A stretch of 64,000 bases of DNA from Nitrosomonadales bacterium (GTDB lineage Bacteria > Pseudomonadota > Gammaproteobacteria > Burkholderiales > Gallionellaceae): contig JADKHS010000036.1 of NCBI GenBank assembly GCA_016721605.1, positions 62,001-126,000 on the forward strand, given 5' to 3'. The position numbers were made by a program, and so were the translations under genes. Shown one piece after another: positions 27,887 to 37,455 of this stretch (position 1 is its first letter; every line of letters starts with the position of its first letter). The notes below the pieces were generated by a model that saw nothing but the letters and a program-made list of their open reading frames with translations, was not told the DNA's origin and did no database searches.

Positions 27887-28747
27887 ATGAGCACTGAAGG
27901 TCTGACGACATCCGCTTATATTAAGCACCATCTTCAAAATCTGACCTGCTCCATTCAGGAGGGGCATTTCCATTGCGCACACACGGCTGAAGAAGCTAAA
28001 GCGATGGGGTTCTGGGCGTTCAACATAGATACCCTTTTGGTGTCGCTGTTGCTAGGACTGATATTTTTATTTCTTTTCAGTAAAGTAGCAAAGCACATAA
28101 GTACCGATGTGCCGAGTGGCATGCAGAACTTCGTGGAATGGGTGGTCGAATTTATTGACGGCAGCGTACGCGGCTCCTTTACCGGACGCAGCGCATTGGT
28201 TGCTCCGCTGGCGCTCTCCATTTTTGCCTGGATTTTCCTGATGAACCTAATGGATCTGGTACCTATCGACTATATTTCGTTGATTACCCAGCCAATGGGC
28301 ATTGGTCATTTTAAGCTAGTTCCTACAACAGATCCCAATGCTACGATAGGTATGGCCATCGGCGTATTCCTGCTAGTACTTTTTTACAGTATCAAGGTTA
28401 AGGGTCTAGGTGGTTTTATCGGTGAATTAACACTACAGCCATTTGGTAAATTTGGTTTGCCAGTTAATCTATTTTTAGAAGGCGTTAACCTGATTGCCAA
28501 GCCGGTTTCATTGGCATTACGTTTGTTCGGTAATATGTATGCGGGTGAAATGATATTCATCCTGATCGCACTCATGGGTGCATCTTGGGTAAGTTTTTCT
28601 TTTACTAATACATTATTGTTCAGTTCACAGATTTTTCTTTCTTTAGGATGGGCGATTTTCCATATCCTGATTGTCACACTGCAAGCCTTTATTTTCATGA
28701 CGCTGACTATCGTTTATTTGGACATGGCGCATCAGGAACACCATTAA
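27887..28747 (+). CDS. atpB: ATP synthase Fo subunit a
   Basis: The a subunit forms the proton half-channels in the membrane. The 286-residue protein has the essential arginine in SLALRLFGNMYAGE, and the C-terminal helix with QAFIFMTLTIVYLDMA. I start at ATG 27887 (MSTEGLTTSAYIKHHLQNLT), the usual N-terminus; an earlier in-frame start overlaps atpI. First structural gene of the atpBEFHAGDC operon. Confidence 0.96.
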   Translation: MSTEGLTTSAYIKHHLQNLTCSIQEGHFHCAHTAEEAKAMGFWAFNIDTLLVSLLLGLIFLFLFSKVAKHISTDVPSGMQNFVEWVVEFIDGSVRGSFTGRSALVAPLALSIFAWIFLMNLMDLVPIDYISLITQPMGIGHFKLVPTTDPNATIGMAIGVFLLVLFYSIKVKGLGGFIGELTLQPFGKFGLPVNLFLEGVNLIAKPVSLALRLFGNMYAGEMIFILIALMGASWVSFSFTNTLLFSSQIFLSLGWAIFHILIVTLQAFIFMTLTIVYLDMAHQEHH

Positions 28748-28804
28748 AAAATTATAAATTTATTTTCTTAAACACTTAACTTTTACTGATAGGAGAAGAA
28801 ACAA

Positions 28805-29047
28805 ATGGATACGGCACAAGCACTGCTTTATATCCCCGGCGCGATCATGATGGGGCTCGGCGCTTTGGGTGCCGCAGTGGGTATTGGTATTCTGGGTGGC
28901 CGCTTCCTTGAGGGTGCTGCTCGTCAGCCTGAATTAATTCCAATGCTGCGTACCCAGTTCTTCGTGGTCATGGGCTTGGTTGATGCTGTTCCGATGATTG
29001 CGGTCGGTATTGCCATGTATGTTCTGTTTGCAGTAGCAGGCCAATAA
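28805..29047 (+). CDS. atpE: ATP synthase Fo subunit c
   Basis: The c subunit forms the rotor ring. The 80-residue hairpin protein has GLGALGAAVGIGILGGRFLE in helix one, the polar loop AARQPELIP and, in helix two, the acidic residue of FFVVMGLVDAVPMIAVGI. That residue is Asp (LVDAVP) as in E. coli, and no sodium-type Gln/Glu pair is seen, so this is a proton ring. It has a good GGAGAAG ribosome site about 8 bases upstream. Confidence 0.96.
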   Translation: MDTAQALLYIPGAIMMGLGALGAAVGIGILGGRFLEGAARQPELIPMLRTQFFVVMGLVDAVPMIAVGIAMYVLFAVAGQ

Positions 29048-29081
29048 GCCTGTGTGCGTTTAATCAAGGAAAGGTTTTTGC

Positions 29082-29552
29082 ATGAACATTAATGCGACCC
29101 TTATCGGCCAGACGATCATGTTTGCATTGTTCGTTTGGTTTTGCATGAAGTTTGTGTGGCCACCCATCATGGCAGCGCTGGATGCACGCAATAAGCGGAT
29201 TGCAGATGGTTTGGCTGCGGCGGAACGGGGTAAAAATGACTTGGCGTTAGCTGCCAAACGCTCCGCTGAGCTTCTCCGCGAAGCAAAAGAAAAAGTGTCT
29301 GAAATCATTGCATTGGGTGATAAGCGGGCGAGTGAAATTGTCGAAGAAGCCAAAGCACAAGCCAAGATAGAGGGCGACCGTATTATTACGGCAGCCAAGG
29401 CTGAAGTTGAGCAGGAAGTATTTCGCGCCAAGGAGCAATTGCGGACGCAGGTGTCCGCAATTGCATTGGCTGGCGCAGGGAAAATTCTGGGTCGCGAAAT
29501 AGATGCCAAAGCACATAACGATTTGCTTGATAAGCTAGTAGCGGAAATTTAA
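29082..29552 (+). CDS. atpF: ATP synthase Fo subunit b
   Basis: The b subunit is the peripheral stalk. The 156 residues comprise one N-terminal membrane span (TLIGQTIMFALFVWFCMKFV) and a long, highly charged helix (KNDLALAAKRSAELLREAKE and so on) that dimerises and binds delta. A single copy is present, typical for a non-photosynthetic proteobacterium. It lies 34 bases after atpE. Confidence 0.95.
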   Translation: MNINATLIGQTIMFALFVWFCMKFVWPPIMAALDARNKRIADGLAAAERGKNDLALAAKRSAELLREAKEKVSEIIALGDKRASEIVEEAKAQAKIEGDRIITAAKAEVEQEVFRAKEQLRTQVSAIALAGAGKILGREIDAKAHNDLLDKLVAEI

Positions 29553-29557
29553 TTATT

Positions 29558-30091
29558 ATGGCTGAAGCTATTACTGTCGCGCGCCCCTATGCCCAAGCTG
29601 CATTCGATGAAGCGCGCGGGCTTGACGATTTGAAAGGTTGGTCAAATATACTGCAATCAATAGCTGAAGCAGTGATTAATCCTGAAATCCATGCGATTAT
29701 TACCAGCCCGCGCGCAGTAAAAAGCCAACTAGCAGAGCTGATGCTAGCACTTTGCGGTGACAAGGTAAGCGAAACTCAGCGTAACTTTATCAAGTTGCTT
29801 GTAGAAAGTCAGCGCCTCTCTCTGTTGCCAGAAATCGTCATGCTGTTCGAGATAATGCGAGCTGAAGCAGAAAAAAATGTAGACGTTGTGGTGACTTCCG
29901 CTTTCGATTTGAGCGAAGCGCAAAAGCAAAAAATTACTGCTGCGCTAAAAAAACGCATGGGACGTGAAATCAAGCTTAGTTGTGAAACTGACCGCAACTT
30001 ATTAGGCGGAATAATCATCCGCGCCGGTGACAAAGTGATAGATGGTTCTGCGCGCACCCACCTTTCCGAGTTAGCCAACGCCTTGGCTTAA
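29558..30091 (+). CDS. atpH: ATP synthase F1 subunit delta
   Basis: Delta links F1 to the b stalk. The 177-residue protein has the N-terminal helical bundle (TVARPYAQAAFDEARGLDDL) and the C-terminal IKLSCETDRNLLGGIIIRAG with DKVIDGSARTHL, the usual end. It starts 5 bases after atpF. Confidence 0.95.
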   Translation: MAEAITVARPYAQAAFDEARGLDDLKGWSNILQSIAEAVINPEIHAIITSPRAVKSQLAELMLALCGDKVSETQRNFIKLLVESQRLSLLPEIVMLFEIMRAEAEKNVDVVVTSAFDLSEAQKQKITAALKKRMGREIKLSCETDRNLLGGIIIRAGDKVIDGSARTHLSELANALA

Positions 30092-30122
30092 TGGCAGATT
30101 TATTGAAATTAAGGAACAGCAG

Positions 30123-31663
30123 ATGAAGCTCAACCCTTCTGAAATTAGTAATTTGATTCGTAGCCGTATCGAGAATTTCGACACGCTATCCCAAGCACGC
30201 ACGGAAGGTACAGTGGTCAGTGTAACGGATGGTATCGTACGTATTCACGGCCTGTCAGACGTAATGCAGGGCGAAATGCTCGAATTTCCCGGCAATACCT
30301 TTGGTCTAGCGCTCAATTTAGAGCGCGACTCTGTTGGCTCAGTGGTACTGGGCGACTATGAGCATATTACCGAAGGCGACACTGTCAAATGCACTGGCCG
30401 GATTCTGGAAGTACCTGTCGGCCCTGAACTGATCGGACGTGTAGTGAATGCCCTTGGGCAGCCTATTGACGGTAAAGGTCCGGTCAACGCAAAAATGACC
30501 GATAAGATAGAAAAGGTTGCACCCGGTGTAATTGACCGCAAGTCAGTATCACAGCCTGTGCAAACCGGCCTAAAAGCCATTGACTCTATGGTTCCAGTTG
30601 GCCGTGGCCAGCGCGAACTGATCATCGGTGATCGGCAGACCGGAAAAACCGCCGTGGCGATAGATGCCATCATCAACCAGAAGGGTCAGAACATGACCTG
30701 CATCTACGTGGCGATCGGTCAAAAAGCTTCTACTGTCGCCAACGTAGTACGTAAACTGGAAGAGCACGGCGCGATGGAATACACCATTGTGGTTGTGGCA
30801 ACTGCCTCTGACTCTGCGGCAATGCAATTTTTAGCGCCTTACGCTGGTTGCACTATGGGCGAGTACTATCGTGATCGCGGCCAAGACGCACTGATTGTTT
30901 ATGACGATTTAACCAAACAAGCATGGGCTTACCGCCAAATATCATTGCTGTTACGCCGACCACCGGGTCGCGAAGCCTATCCAGGGGACGTGTTCTACTT
31001 ACATTCCCGTTTACTTGAGCGTGGTGCACGAGTGAATGAAGAATATGTTGAAAAATTCACCAATGGCGAAGTTAAAGGCAAAACGGGTTCACTGACTGCG
31101 CTGCCGGTAATTGAAACTGCTGCAGGTGACGTATCTGCTTTTGTCCCAACCAACGTAATTTCACTACCGATGGTCAGATTTTCCTGGAAACGGATTTATT
31201 CAATGCGGGTATCCGTCCTGCGATCAACGCCGGTATTTCAGTGTCACGGGTGGGCGGCGCAGCACAGACTAAAGTAATCAAAAAGCTGGGGGGGGGCGTA
31301 CGTCTGGCATTGGCACAGTATCGTGAATTAGCCGCCTTCGCGCAATTCGCTTCTGATTTAGACGAAGCCACGCGCAAACAACTAGAACGTGGTCGCCTGG
31401 TAATGGAGTTGATGAAACAGCCACAATATGCACCGCTATCCGTAGCGGAAATGGCAATAACACTGTTTGCGATCAACAAAGGCTCCTTCGATGATGTACC
31501 TATGAACAAAGTTCTCGCATTCGAAGTCGGGCTCCACACATTCGTGAAATCGCAATACAAGACCTTAGAAGAGGCCATTGAATCCAGTAAGGATTTGTCT
31601 GCCGACAACGAAAAAATCTTGATTGCTGCGATTGATAAATTCAAGTCCACTGCAGTTTACTAA
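30123..31663 (+). CDS. atpA: ATP synthase F1 subunit alpha
   Basis: Alpha forms the noncatalytic nucleotide sites of F1. The P-loop GDRQTGKTAVAIDAI and the arginine-finger region (VSRVGGAAQTKVIKKLGGG) are present. The frame breaks near 31161: after ALPVIETAAGDVSAFVPTNV, inserting one base gives TDGQIFLETDLFNAGIRPAI and joins the C-terminal part. The reconstructed protein has 513 residues, exactly the E. coli length. A dead alpha subunit inside an otherwise intact operon is implausible, so this is very likely a base-call error. Confidence 0.95.
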
Positions 31664-31678
31664 GCTGGAGTCACGATA

Positions 31679-32548
31679 ATGGCTGGCAGCAAAGAAATAC
31701 GAACTAAAATCAAGAGCGTTGAAAATACGCGCAAGATCACGCGCGCCATGGAAATGGTGGCAGCTTCCAAAATGCGTAAAGCTCAAGATCGTATGCGTGC
31801 CGCTCGTCCCTATGCGGAAAAAATACGTCAAGTTGCGGCGCATTTGTCGCGCGCTAATCCGGAATATAAACATCCATTTCTGATAAAACGCGATGCCCTC
31901 AAAAATGTTGCTGTAATTATTATCACCTCTGATAAAGGATTGTGCGGCGGTCTTAATACCAACGTCCTGCGTCTGGTGGTAACGCGGATGAAGGAATGGG
32001 AAGGCGAAAACAAAGGTATCAGTGTATGCGCTATTGGCAATAAAGGATTTAGCTTTATGTCCCGTATCGGTGCAAAAGTTAAGTCGCATATGATCGGACT
32101 AGGAGACATTCCGCACATCGAAAAACTGATTGGAGCGGTCAAGGTCATGCTGGACGCTTACAATGCTGGCGAAATTGATGCAATTTATATTAGTTATAAC
32201 GGCTTCGTTAACACCATGAAGCAAGAACCCAGAATGGAGCAATTACTGCCGCTCTCAAGTGAAAATCTGGAACCTGCGAATGGTAATACATGGGATTACA
32301 TTTATGAGCCTGATGCCAAAGTCGTAGTAGATGAATTACTAGTACGCTATATTGAATCGTTAGTTTATAACGCAGTCACCGAAAATCAAGCGTCCGAACA
32401 AAGTGCACGCATGGTGGCCATGAAAGCGGCTTCCGATAATGCAAAGGAAGTCATAGGCGAACTTAAGCTAATTTACAATAAAGCGCGTCAAGCAGCAATT
32501 ACTAAGGAAATATCAGAAATTGTCGGTGGTGCGGCAGCTGTAAGTTAA
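31679..32548 (+). CDS. atpG: ATP synthase F1 subunit gamma
   Basis: Gamma is the central rotor shaft. The 289 residues include the N-terminal coiled-coil helix (SKEIRTKIKSVENTRKITRA, MEMVAASKM), the middle SDKGLCGGLNTNVL and the C-terminal KAASDNAKEVIGELKLIYNK with RQAAITKEISEIVGGAAA. The gap to atpD (158 bases) is much longer than others in the operon. Confidence 0.96.
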   Translation: MAGSKEIRTKIKSVENTRKITRAMEMVAASKMRKAQDRMRAARPYAEKIRQVAAHLSRANPEYKHPFLIKRDALKNVAVIIITSDKGLCGGLNTNVLRLVVTRMKEWEGENKGISVCAIGNKGFSFMSRIGAKVKSHMIGLGDIPHIEKLIGAVKVMLDAYNAGEIDAIYISYNGFVNTMKQEPRMEQLLPLSSENLEPANGNTWDYIYEPDAKVVVDELLVRYIESLVYNAVTENQASEQSARMVAMKAASDNAKEVIGELKLIYNKARQAAITKEISEIVGGAAAVS

Positions 32549-32706
32549 TGCTTGCAGTTGGTTGGAGCTTTAATTCTGTGCAAATGATATAACAGTATAT
32601 GTAGATTTGTTGAACAAAATCATATCGTAATAGAATTTGAATTAGAGATGTGCTCTGATGTTTGCGACATCGAGTACAGAATCAATATAAAGTGGGGAAC
32701 CTCAAG
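32549..32706. other. long gap inside atp operon
   Basis: 158 bases separate atpG from atpD, against 5-57 bases elsewhere in the operon. I see no open frame or clear terminator. It is AT-rich and could hold an internal promoter or an RNA-processing site that raises the beta-subunit dose; this is inference. Confidence 0.4.
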
Positions 32707-34129
32707 ATGAGTCAAGGAAAAATTGTTCAGTGTATTGGTGCGGTGGTAGACGTTGAGTTTCCACGTGATTACATACCCAAAGTCTACGATGCGCTGGTAG
32801 TACAGGACGATGGAAGCTCTGTCGCTGAAAAAGGCCTGACCTTGGAAGTACAGCAACAGATTGGCGACGGCGTGGTGCGCACCATTGCAATGGGTTCCTC
32901 CGACGGCCTGCGTCGCGGAATGGGAGTAACCAATACGGGTAACCAAATTACTGTGCCAGTTGGCCATGGTACTTTGGGTCGCATCATGGACGTATTGGGG
33001 CGCCCTATTGATGAGGTGGTTGAAATTAAGTGCGAAGAGCGTCGCTCTATTCACCAAAAAGGCCCCAAAATTCGAGGAACTATCTCCATCAGTCGACTTA
33101 TTGGAAACTGGAATTAAGGTGATTGACTTGGTGTGTCCTTTTGCTAAGGGCGGTAAGGTGGGTCTGTTCGGTGGCGCAGGTGTTGGCAAAACCGTAAATA
33201 TGCTAGAACTCATTAATAATATTGCCAAACAACATTCTGGTTTGTCCGTGTTCGCCGGGGTGGGTGAGCGTACCCGTGAAGGAAATGACTTCTATCATGA
33301 AATGTCGGAAGCGGGTGTAATCCAATTGGATAATCTACCAGAGTCCAAAGTAGCAATGGTATTCGGCCAGATGAACGAGCCCCCAGGCAATCGTCTACGC
33401 GTAGCATTGTCTGGCCTGACTATGGCGGAATATTTCCGCGATGAAGGCCGCGACGTACTGTTTTTCGTAGACAACATTTATCGTTTCACACTAGCGGGTA
33501 CCGAAGTCTCTGCTCTGTTAGGGCGTATGCCGTCAGCGGTAGGTTACCAACCAACGCTGGCAGAAGAAATGGGGCGCTTGCAAGAACGTATTACCTCAAC
33601 TAAAACCGGCTCGATTACCTCGATTCAGGCTGTGTATGTACCGGCAGATGACTTGACCGATCCGTCCCCTGCGACAACCTTCCTTCACCTGGATTCCACC
33701 GTGGTACTGTCACGCGACATCGCTTCTTTGGGTATTTATCCCGCTGTAGACCCGTTGGACTCAACCTCGCGCCAACTTGACCCTTTAGTAGTAGGTGAAG
33801 AACATTACAACGTTGCCCGAAGCGTACAGCAGACGTTACAACGCTACAAAGAATTACGCGACATTATCGCGATTCTGGGCATGGACGAACTGGCACCTGA
33901 AGACAAGCTGGCAGTGGCTCGTGCGCGTAAAATCCAACGTTTCTTGTCACAGCCTTTCCATGTAGCCGAAGTGTTTACCGGCAGCCCTGGAAAGTATGTT
34001 ACGTTGAAAGAGACCATCAAAGGCTTTAAGGGCATTGTCAATGGCGATTACGATCACTTACCCGAACAAGCGTTCTACATGGTCGGCACTATTGATGAAG
34101 CGATTGAAAAAGCCAAAACTCTTCAGTAA
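32707..34129 (+). CDS. atpD: ATP synthase F1 subunit beta
   Basis: Beta carries the catalytic sites. GLFGGAGVGKTVNMLELINN is the P-loop and GERTREGNDFYHEM holds the catalytic Glu. The frame breaks in caccaaaaaggcccc near 33055-33062: dropping one A gives HQKAPKFEELSPSVDLLETG and a 473-residue protein, normal for a proteobacterium. The start at 32707 (MSQGKIVQCIGAVVDVEF) matches the family. One substitution stands out: DNIYRFT where almost all F1 betas have DNIFRFT, a mild change. Confidence 0.95.
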
Positions 34130-34176
34130 GGCTTGACGCTGTAATTGGATCAAGTGTCGTAGTAATAAGGAAAATT

Positions 34177-34605
34177 ATGGCAATGACTGTTCATGTTGAT
34201 GTGGTGAGCGCAGAGGAATCCATTTTCTCTGGCCTTGTAGAAATGGTTGTCGTTCCGGGTGAAATGGGCGAACTAGGAATCTACCCGCGTCATGCACCCT
34301 TACTAACACGCATTAAACCAGGTTCGGTACGCCTCAAACTGCCGGATCAAAACGAACTTATGCTGATTTACGTTTCTGGCGGGATGCTGGAAGTTCAGCC
34401 CAGCGTGGTTACGATTTTAGCTGACACCGCCATTCGCGGTGCAGACTTGGATGAAGCGCGCTCGCTCGAAGCTAAACGTGCAGCGGAAGAAGCCATGAAA
34501 AACCGTGCTTCTGATATTGACTACGCTACCGCACAAGCTGAGCTATCTGAAGCGCTTGCCCAATTACAAGCAATTCAGAAAATGCGCAAGCAACAACCCC
34601 ACTAA
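34177..34605 (+). CDS. atpC: ATP synthase F1 subunit epsilon
   Basis: Epsilon connects gamma to the c-ring and inhibits ATP hydrolysis. The 142-residue protein has the beta-sandwich domain (FSGLVEMVVVPGEMGELGIY, PRHAPLLTRIKPG) and the helical C-terminus. It closes the operon and is followed by a terminator. Confidence 0.95.
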   Translation: MAMTVHVDVVSAEESIFSGLVEMVVVPGEMGELGIYPRHAPLLTRIKPGSVRLKLPDQNELMLIYVSGGMLEVQPSVVTILADTAIRGADLDEARSLEAKRAAEEAMKNRASDIDYATAQAELSEALAQLQAIQKMRKQQPH

Positions 34606-34634
34606 GCTTGCTGGGCTAATGTGATTCGCAAATG

Positions 34635-34658
34635 AAAGCGGCTTAGGCCGCTTTTTTT
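34635..34658 (+). terminator. rho-independent terminator of atp operon
   Basis: AAAGCGGC pairs with GCCGCTTT around a 4-base loop, followed by a T-run. It lies 30 bases after the atpC stop. Confidence 0.9.
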
Positions 34659-34697
34659 GTTTATACTTCTTTATCATATTTTATATCGCATACAACC

Positions 34698-36070
34698 ATG
34701 ACTACACTCAACATCGTCATTCTTGCTGCTGGCAAAGGTCAGCGCATGCACTCGAATAAACCAAAGGTGCTGCACTTCTTGGCTGGTCGTCCACTATTGC
34801 AACATGTACTCGACACCGCTGTTCAATTTTCTTCCGGTATAACTTGCGTGGTGTATGGTCATGGAGGCGAAGCGGTACCACAGGCGATGGCGAAGTATAA
34901 GGCTGATTTTGTCTTGCAGGAGCCGCAGCTCGGGACTGGCCATGCGGTACAGCAAGCACTTTCACACTTACATGATGACTCCTTGACGCTGGTGCTGTAT
35001 GGCGACGTGCCGCTTATCCAACCTGGCACATTGAAAAAAATGTTGGTGGCGCAGCAAGCACTCACCCTGCTCACCATTCATCTTGACAACCCCACCGGTT
35101 ACGGACGTATCGTGCGTGATAGCACAGGCAATGTAAGTTGCATAGTAGAGGAAAAGGACGCCACTACAGACCAGCGCACCATCCGCGAAATAAATACAGG
35201 CATCCTTGCCGTTCCCACTCATCTACTGCGTAACTGGTTATCCAAATTGCGCAATGATAATGTACAAGGTGAGTATTATCTAACCGACATTGTCGCCATG
35301 GCCGTGGCACAGGGCGTTGCAGTACATACGGTACAACCTGCCTATGGATGGGAAGTAGTAGGTGTCAACAGTAAAGCACAGCTAGCCGAACTGGAACGTA
35401 CTTGGCAATATGAACAAGCGCACCAATTATTGGTACACGGTGTTACCTTGGCTGACCCTGCGCGCCTCGATGTACGCGGTAAACTGGTATGCGGACGTGA
35501 TGTTGAAATTGATGTTGGCTGCATCTTCGAAGGCGATGTTGATCTAGGGAATGGCGTCCGAGTAGGCGCATACAGCGTTATAAAAAACACTCGCATTGGC
35601 GCCAATACCTACGTCGAACCCTATAGCCACATTGATCAAGTAATGATCGGCGACACCTGCCGCATTGGTCCTTATGCCCGCCTACGACCCGGCAGCAGAT
35701 TACATAACGACGTGCACATTGGAAACTTTGTCGAAGTGAAAAACAGTGAAATTGCCGCCAGTAGCAAGGCTAACCACTTAAGCTATATTGGCGACAGCAG
35801 CGTCGGTAGCCGCGTCAACATAGGCGCAGGCACAATCACCTGCAATTACGATGGCGCAAACAAACATCGTACGGTCATCGAGGATGATGTTTTATCGGAT
35901 CAAATACGCAACTGGTAGCGCCAGTAAAAATCGGTCACGGTGCCACTATAGGTGCGGGTTCAACTATTACGAGCGATGCGCCGGAAGGTGAATTGACCCT
36001 GTCGCGTGCCAAACAAGTTACTCTGCCGGGCTGGCGGAGGCCAAGCAAGAAAAATAATATACCTCAATAA
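34698..36070 (+). CDS. glmU: GlmU, GlcN-1-P acetyltransferase/uridylyltransferase
   Basis: GlmU makes UDP-GlcNAc for peptidoglycan and LPS. The N-terminal pyrophosphorylase domain has LAAGKGQRMHSNKPKVLH; the C-terminal half is a left-handed beta helix of hexapeptide repeats (RIGPYARLRPGSRLHNDVHI, GAGTITCNYDGANKHRT). The frame breaks at gatgttttatcgg near 35889-35892: adding one T gives VFIGSNTQLVAPVKIGHGAT and a stop at 36070, 457 residues in all, as in E. coli. It sits at the end of the plus-strand block, convergent with mnmE. Confidence 0.95.
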
Positions 36071-36105
36071 GTTAGCCCCGCTTACAAGGCTATCATTTTT
36101 AATGT

Positions 36106-37455
36106 TTATTTTCCGATGCAAAACCGGCTAAATATTTCACCGAGCAGATCATCCGCACTAAACTCACCCGTAATAGAATTCAGTTTTTCTTGAACAAGTC
36201 TCAGTTCTTCCGCGCACAGTTCTGGACGATTTATTTCCCCTGTTGCCCGCTGTAAATGGTCACGCGCATCCATTAACGCATGTACATGGCGCTCACGTGC
36301 CATAAATATGCCTGCTTCTTGATGCCAGCCAAGCAATGACAGCAACTTATTACGCAGGAGCTCAAGCCCATCGCCTGTTTTAGCAGATAGATAAATGTGA
36401 CATTCGTCATCTTGTTCTTTTACATATGCATGCTGAGTAAGCAAGTCAACTTTATTAAAGATATGTAATCGCGGAATTTCACACGGCAACTCATCTAAAA
36501 TTTTCTGATCGTCCTCAGTCATCCCGTAACTAGCATCCAACAGGATTAGGATAGCATCCGCTTTTTTTAGCGCCCCATACGTGCGCGTAATTCCCATCTG
36601 CTCCACGGCATCCTCTGCCTCGCGCAAGCCTGCCGTATCTATAATATGCAACGGCACACCCCCAACTTGAATAGATCGGCTAATAAGATCGCGTGTAGTG
36701 CCTGGAAATTCACTAACTAACGCGACATCCTCTCCACTCAATCGATTGAGTAAACTCGACTTGCCGACATTAGGCTGACCAACCAGCACAATATGCGCAC
36801 CTTCCCGCAATAGGCTACCCTGTTGTGCCAAACTCAAAATATTTTCTAATTCTGCATGCAATACGCCTAGCCGTGTATCACGTTGCGTGACATTTAGAGC
36901 ATCAATCTCTTCTTCCGGAAAATCTAACATGGCTTCGATTAACATGCGTAACGCAACTAACCCGTCCACTAAGTGATCAATCGCCTGAGAAAACTCGCCT
37001 TGTAACGAACGCATGGCACTACGCGCAGCTTGGCTGGTGGTCGCCGCTATCAGATCAGCTACGCTTTCTGCTTGCGCCAAATCAAGTTTTTCATTAAGGA
37101 ATGCACGCTGTGTAAATTCGCCCGGCTGGGCGAGGCGAGCTCCAATTTCAAGACAGCGCTGCAACACCAATTGCAGTATGGCTGTGCCGCCATGCCCTTG
37201 CAATTCTAAAATGTCTTCGCCAGTATAAGAATGCGGGGCGGGAAAGAACAAAGCGATACCCTGATCCATAACCTGCCCTTGCGCATCCAGAAAAGAAGCG
37301 TAAGTCGCGCGCCGCGGCACGGGTACTTTCCCTAATAGGATTTGCGCTAATAGGCTAAGGTCATGCCCAGAGAGCCTGACCACGCCAATACCACCTTGTC
37401 CATGAGGCGTAGCGATTGCGGCAATAACATCAGGCTTTAGCAGCACCTTTGACAT
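36106..37455 (-). CDS. mnmE: tRNA modification GTPase MnmE
   Basis: MnmE (TrmE) partners MnmG in wobble-uridine modification. The 449 residues include the folate-binding N-domain (AAIATPHGQGGIGVVRLSG), a helical part, the inserted G domain with LVGQPNVGKSSLLNRL, DTAGLREAED and FNKVDLL, and the C-terminal FSRFCIGK with the conserved Cys. Its start overlaps the end of yidC by 26 bases. The partner gene lies 11 kb away on the other strand. Confidence 0.97.
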   Translation of the reverse strand: MSKVLLKPDVIAAIATPHGQGGIGVVRLSGHDLSLLAQILLGKVPVPRRATYASFLDAQGQVMDQGIALFFPAPHSYTGEDILELQGHGGTAILQLVLQRCLEIGARLAQPGEFTQRAFLNEKLDLAQAESVADLIAATTSQAARSAMRSLQGEFSQAIDHLVDGLVALRMLIEAMLDFPEEEIDALNVTQRDTRLGVLHAELENILSLAQQGSLLREGAHIVLVGQPNVGKSSLLNRLSGEDVALVSEFPGTTRDLISRSIQVGGVPLHIIDTAGLREAEDAVEQMGITRTYGALKKADAILILLDASYGMTEDDQKILDELPCEIPRLHIFNKVDLLTQHAYVKEQDDECHIYLSAKTGDGLELLRNKLLSLLGWHQEAGIFMARERHVHALMDARDHLQRATGEINRPELCAEELRLVQEKLNSITGEFSADDLLGEIFSRFCIGK

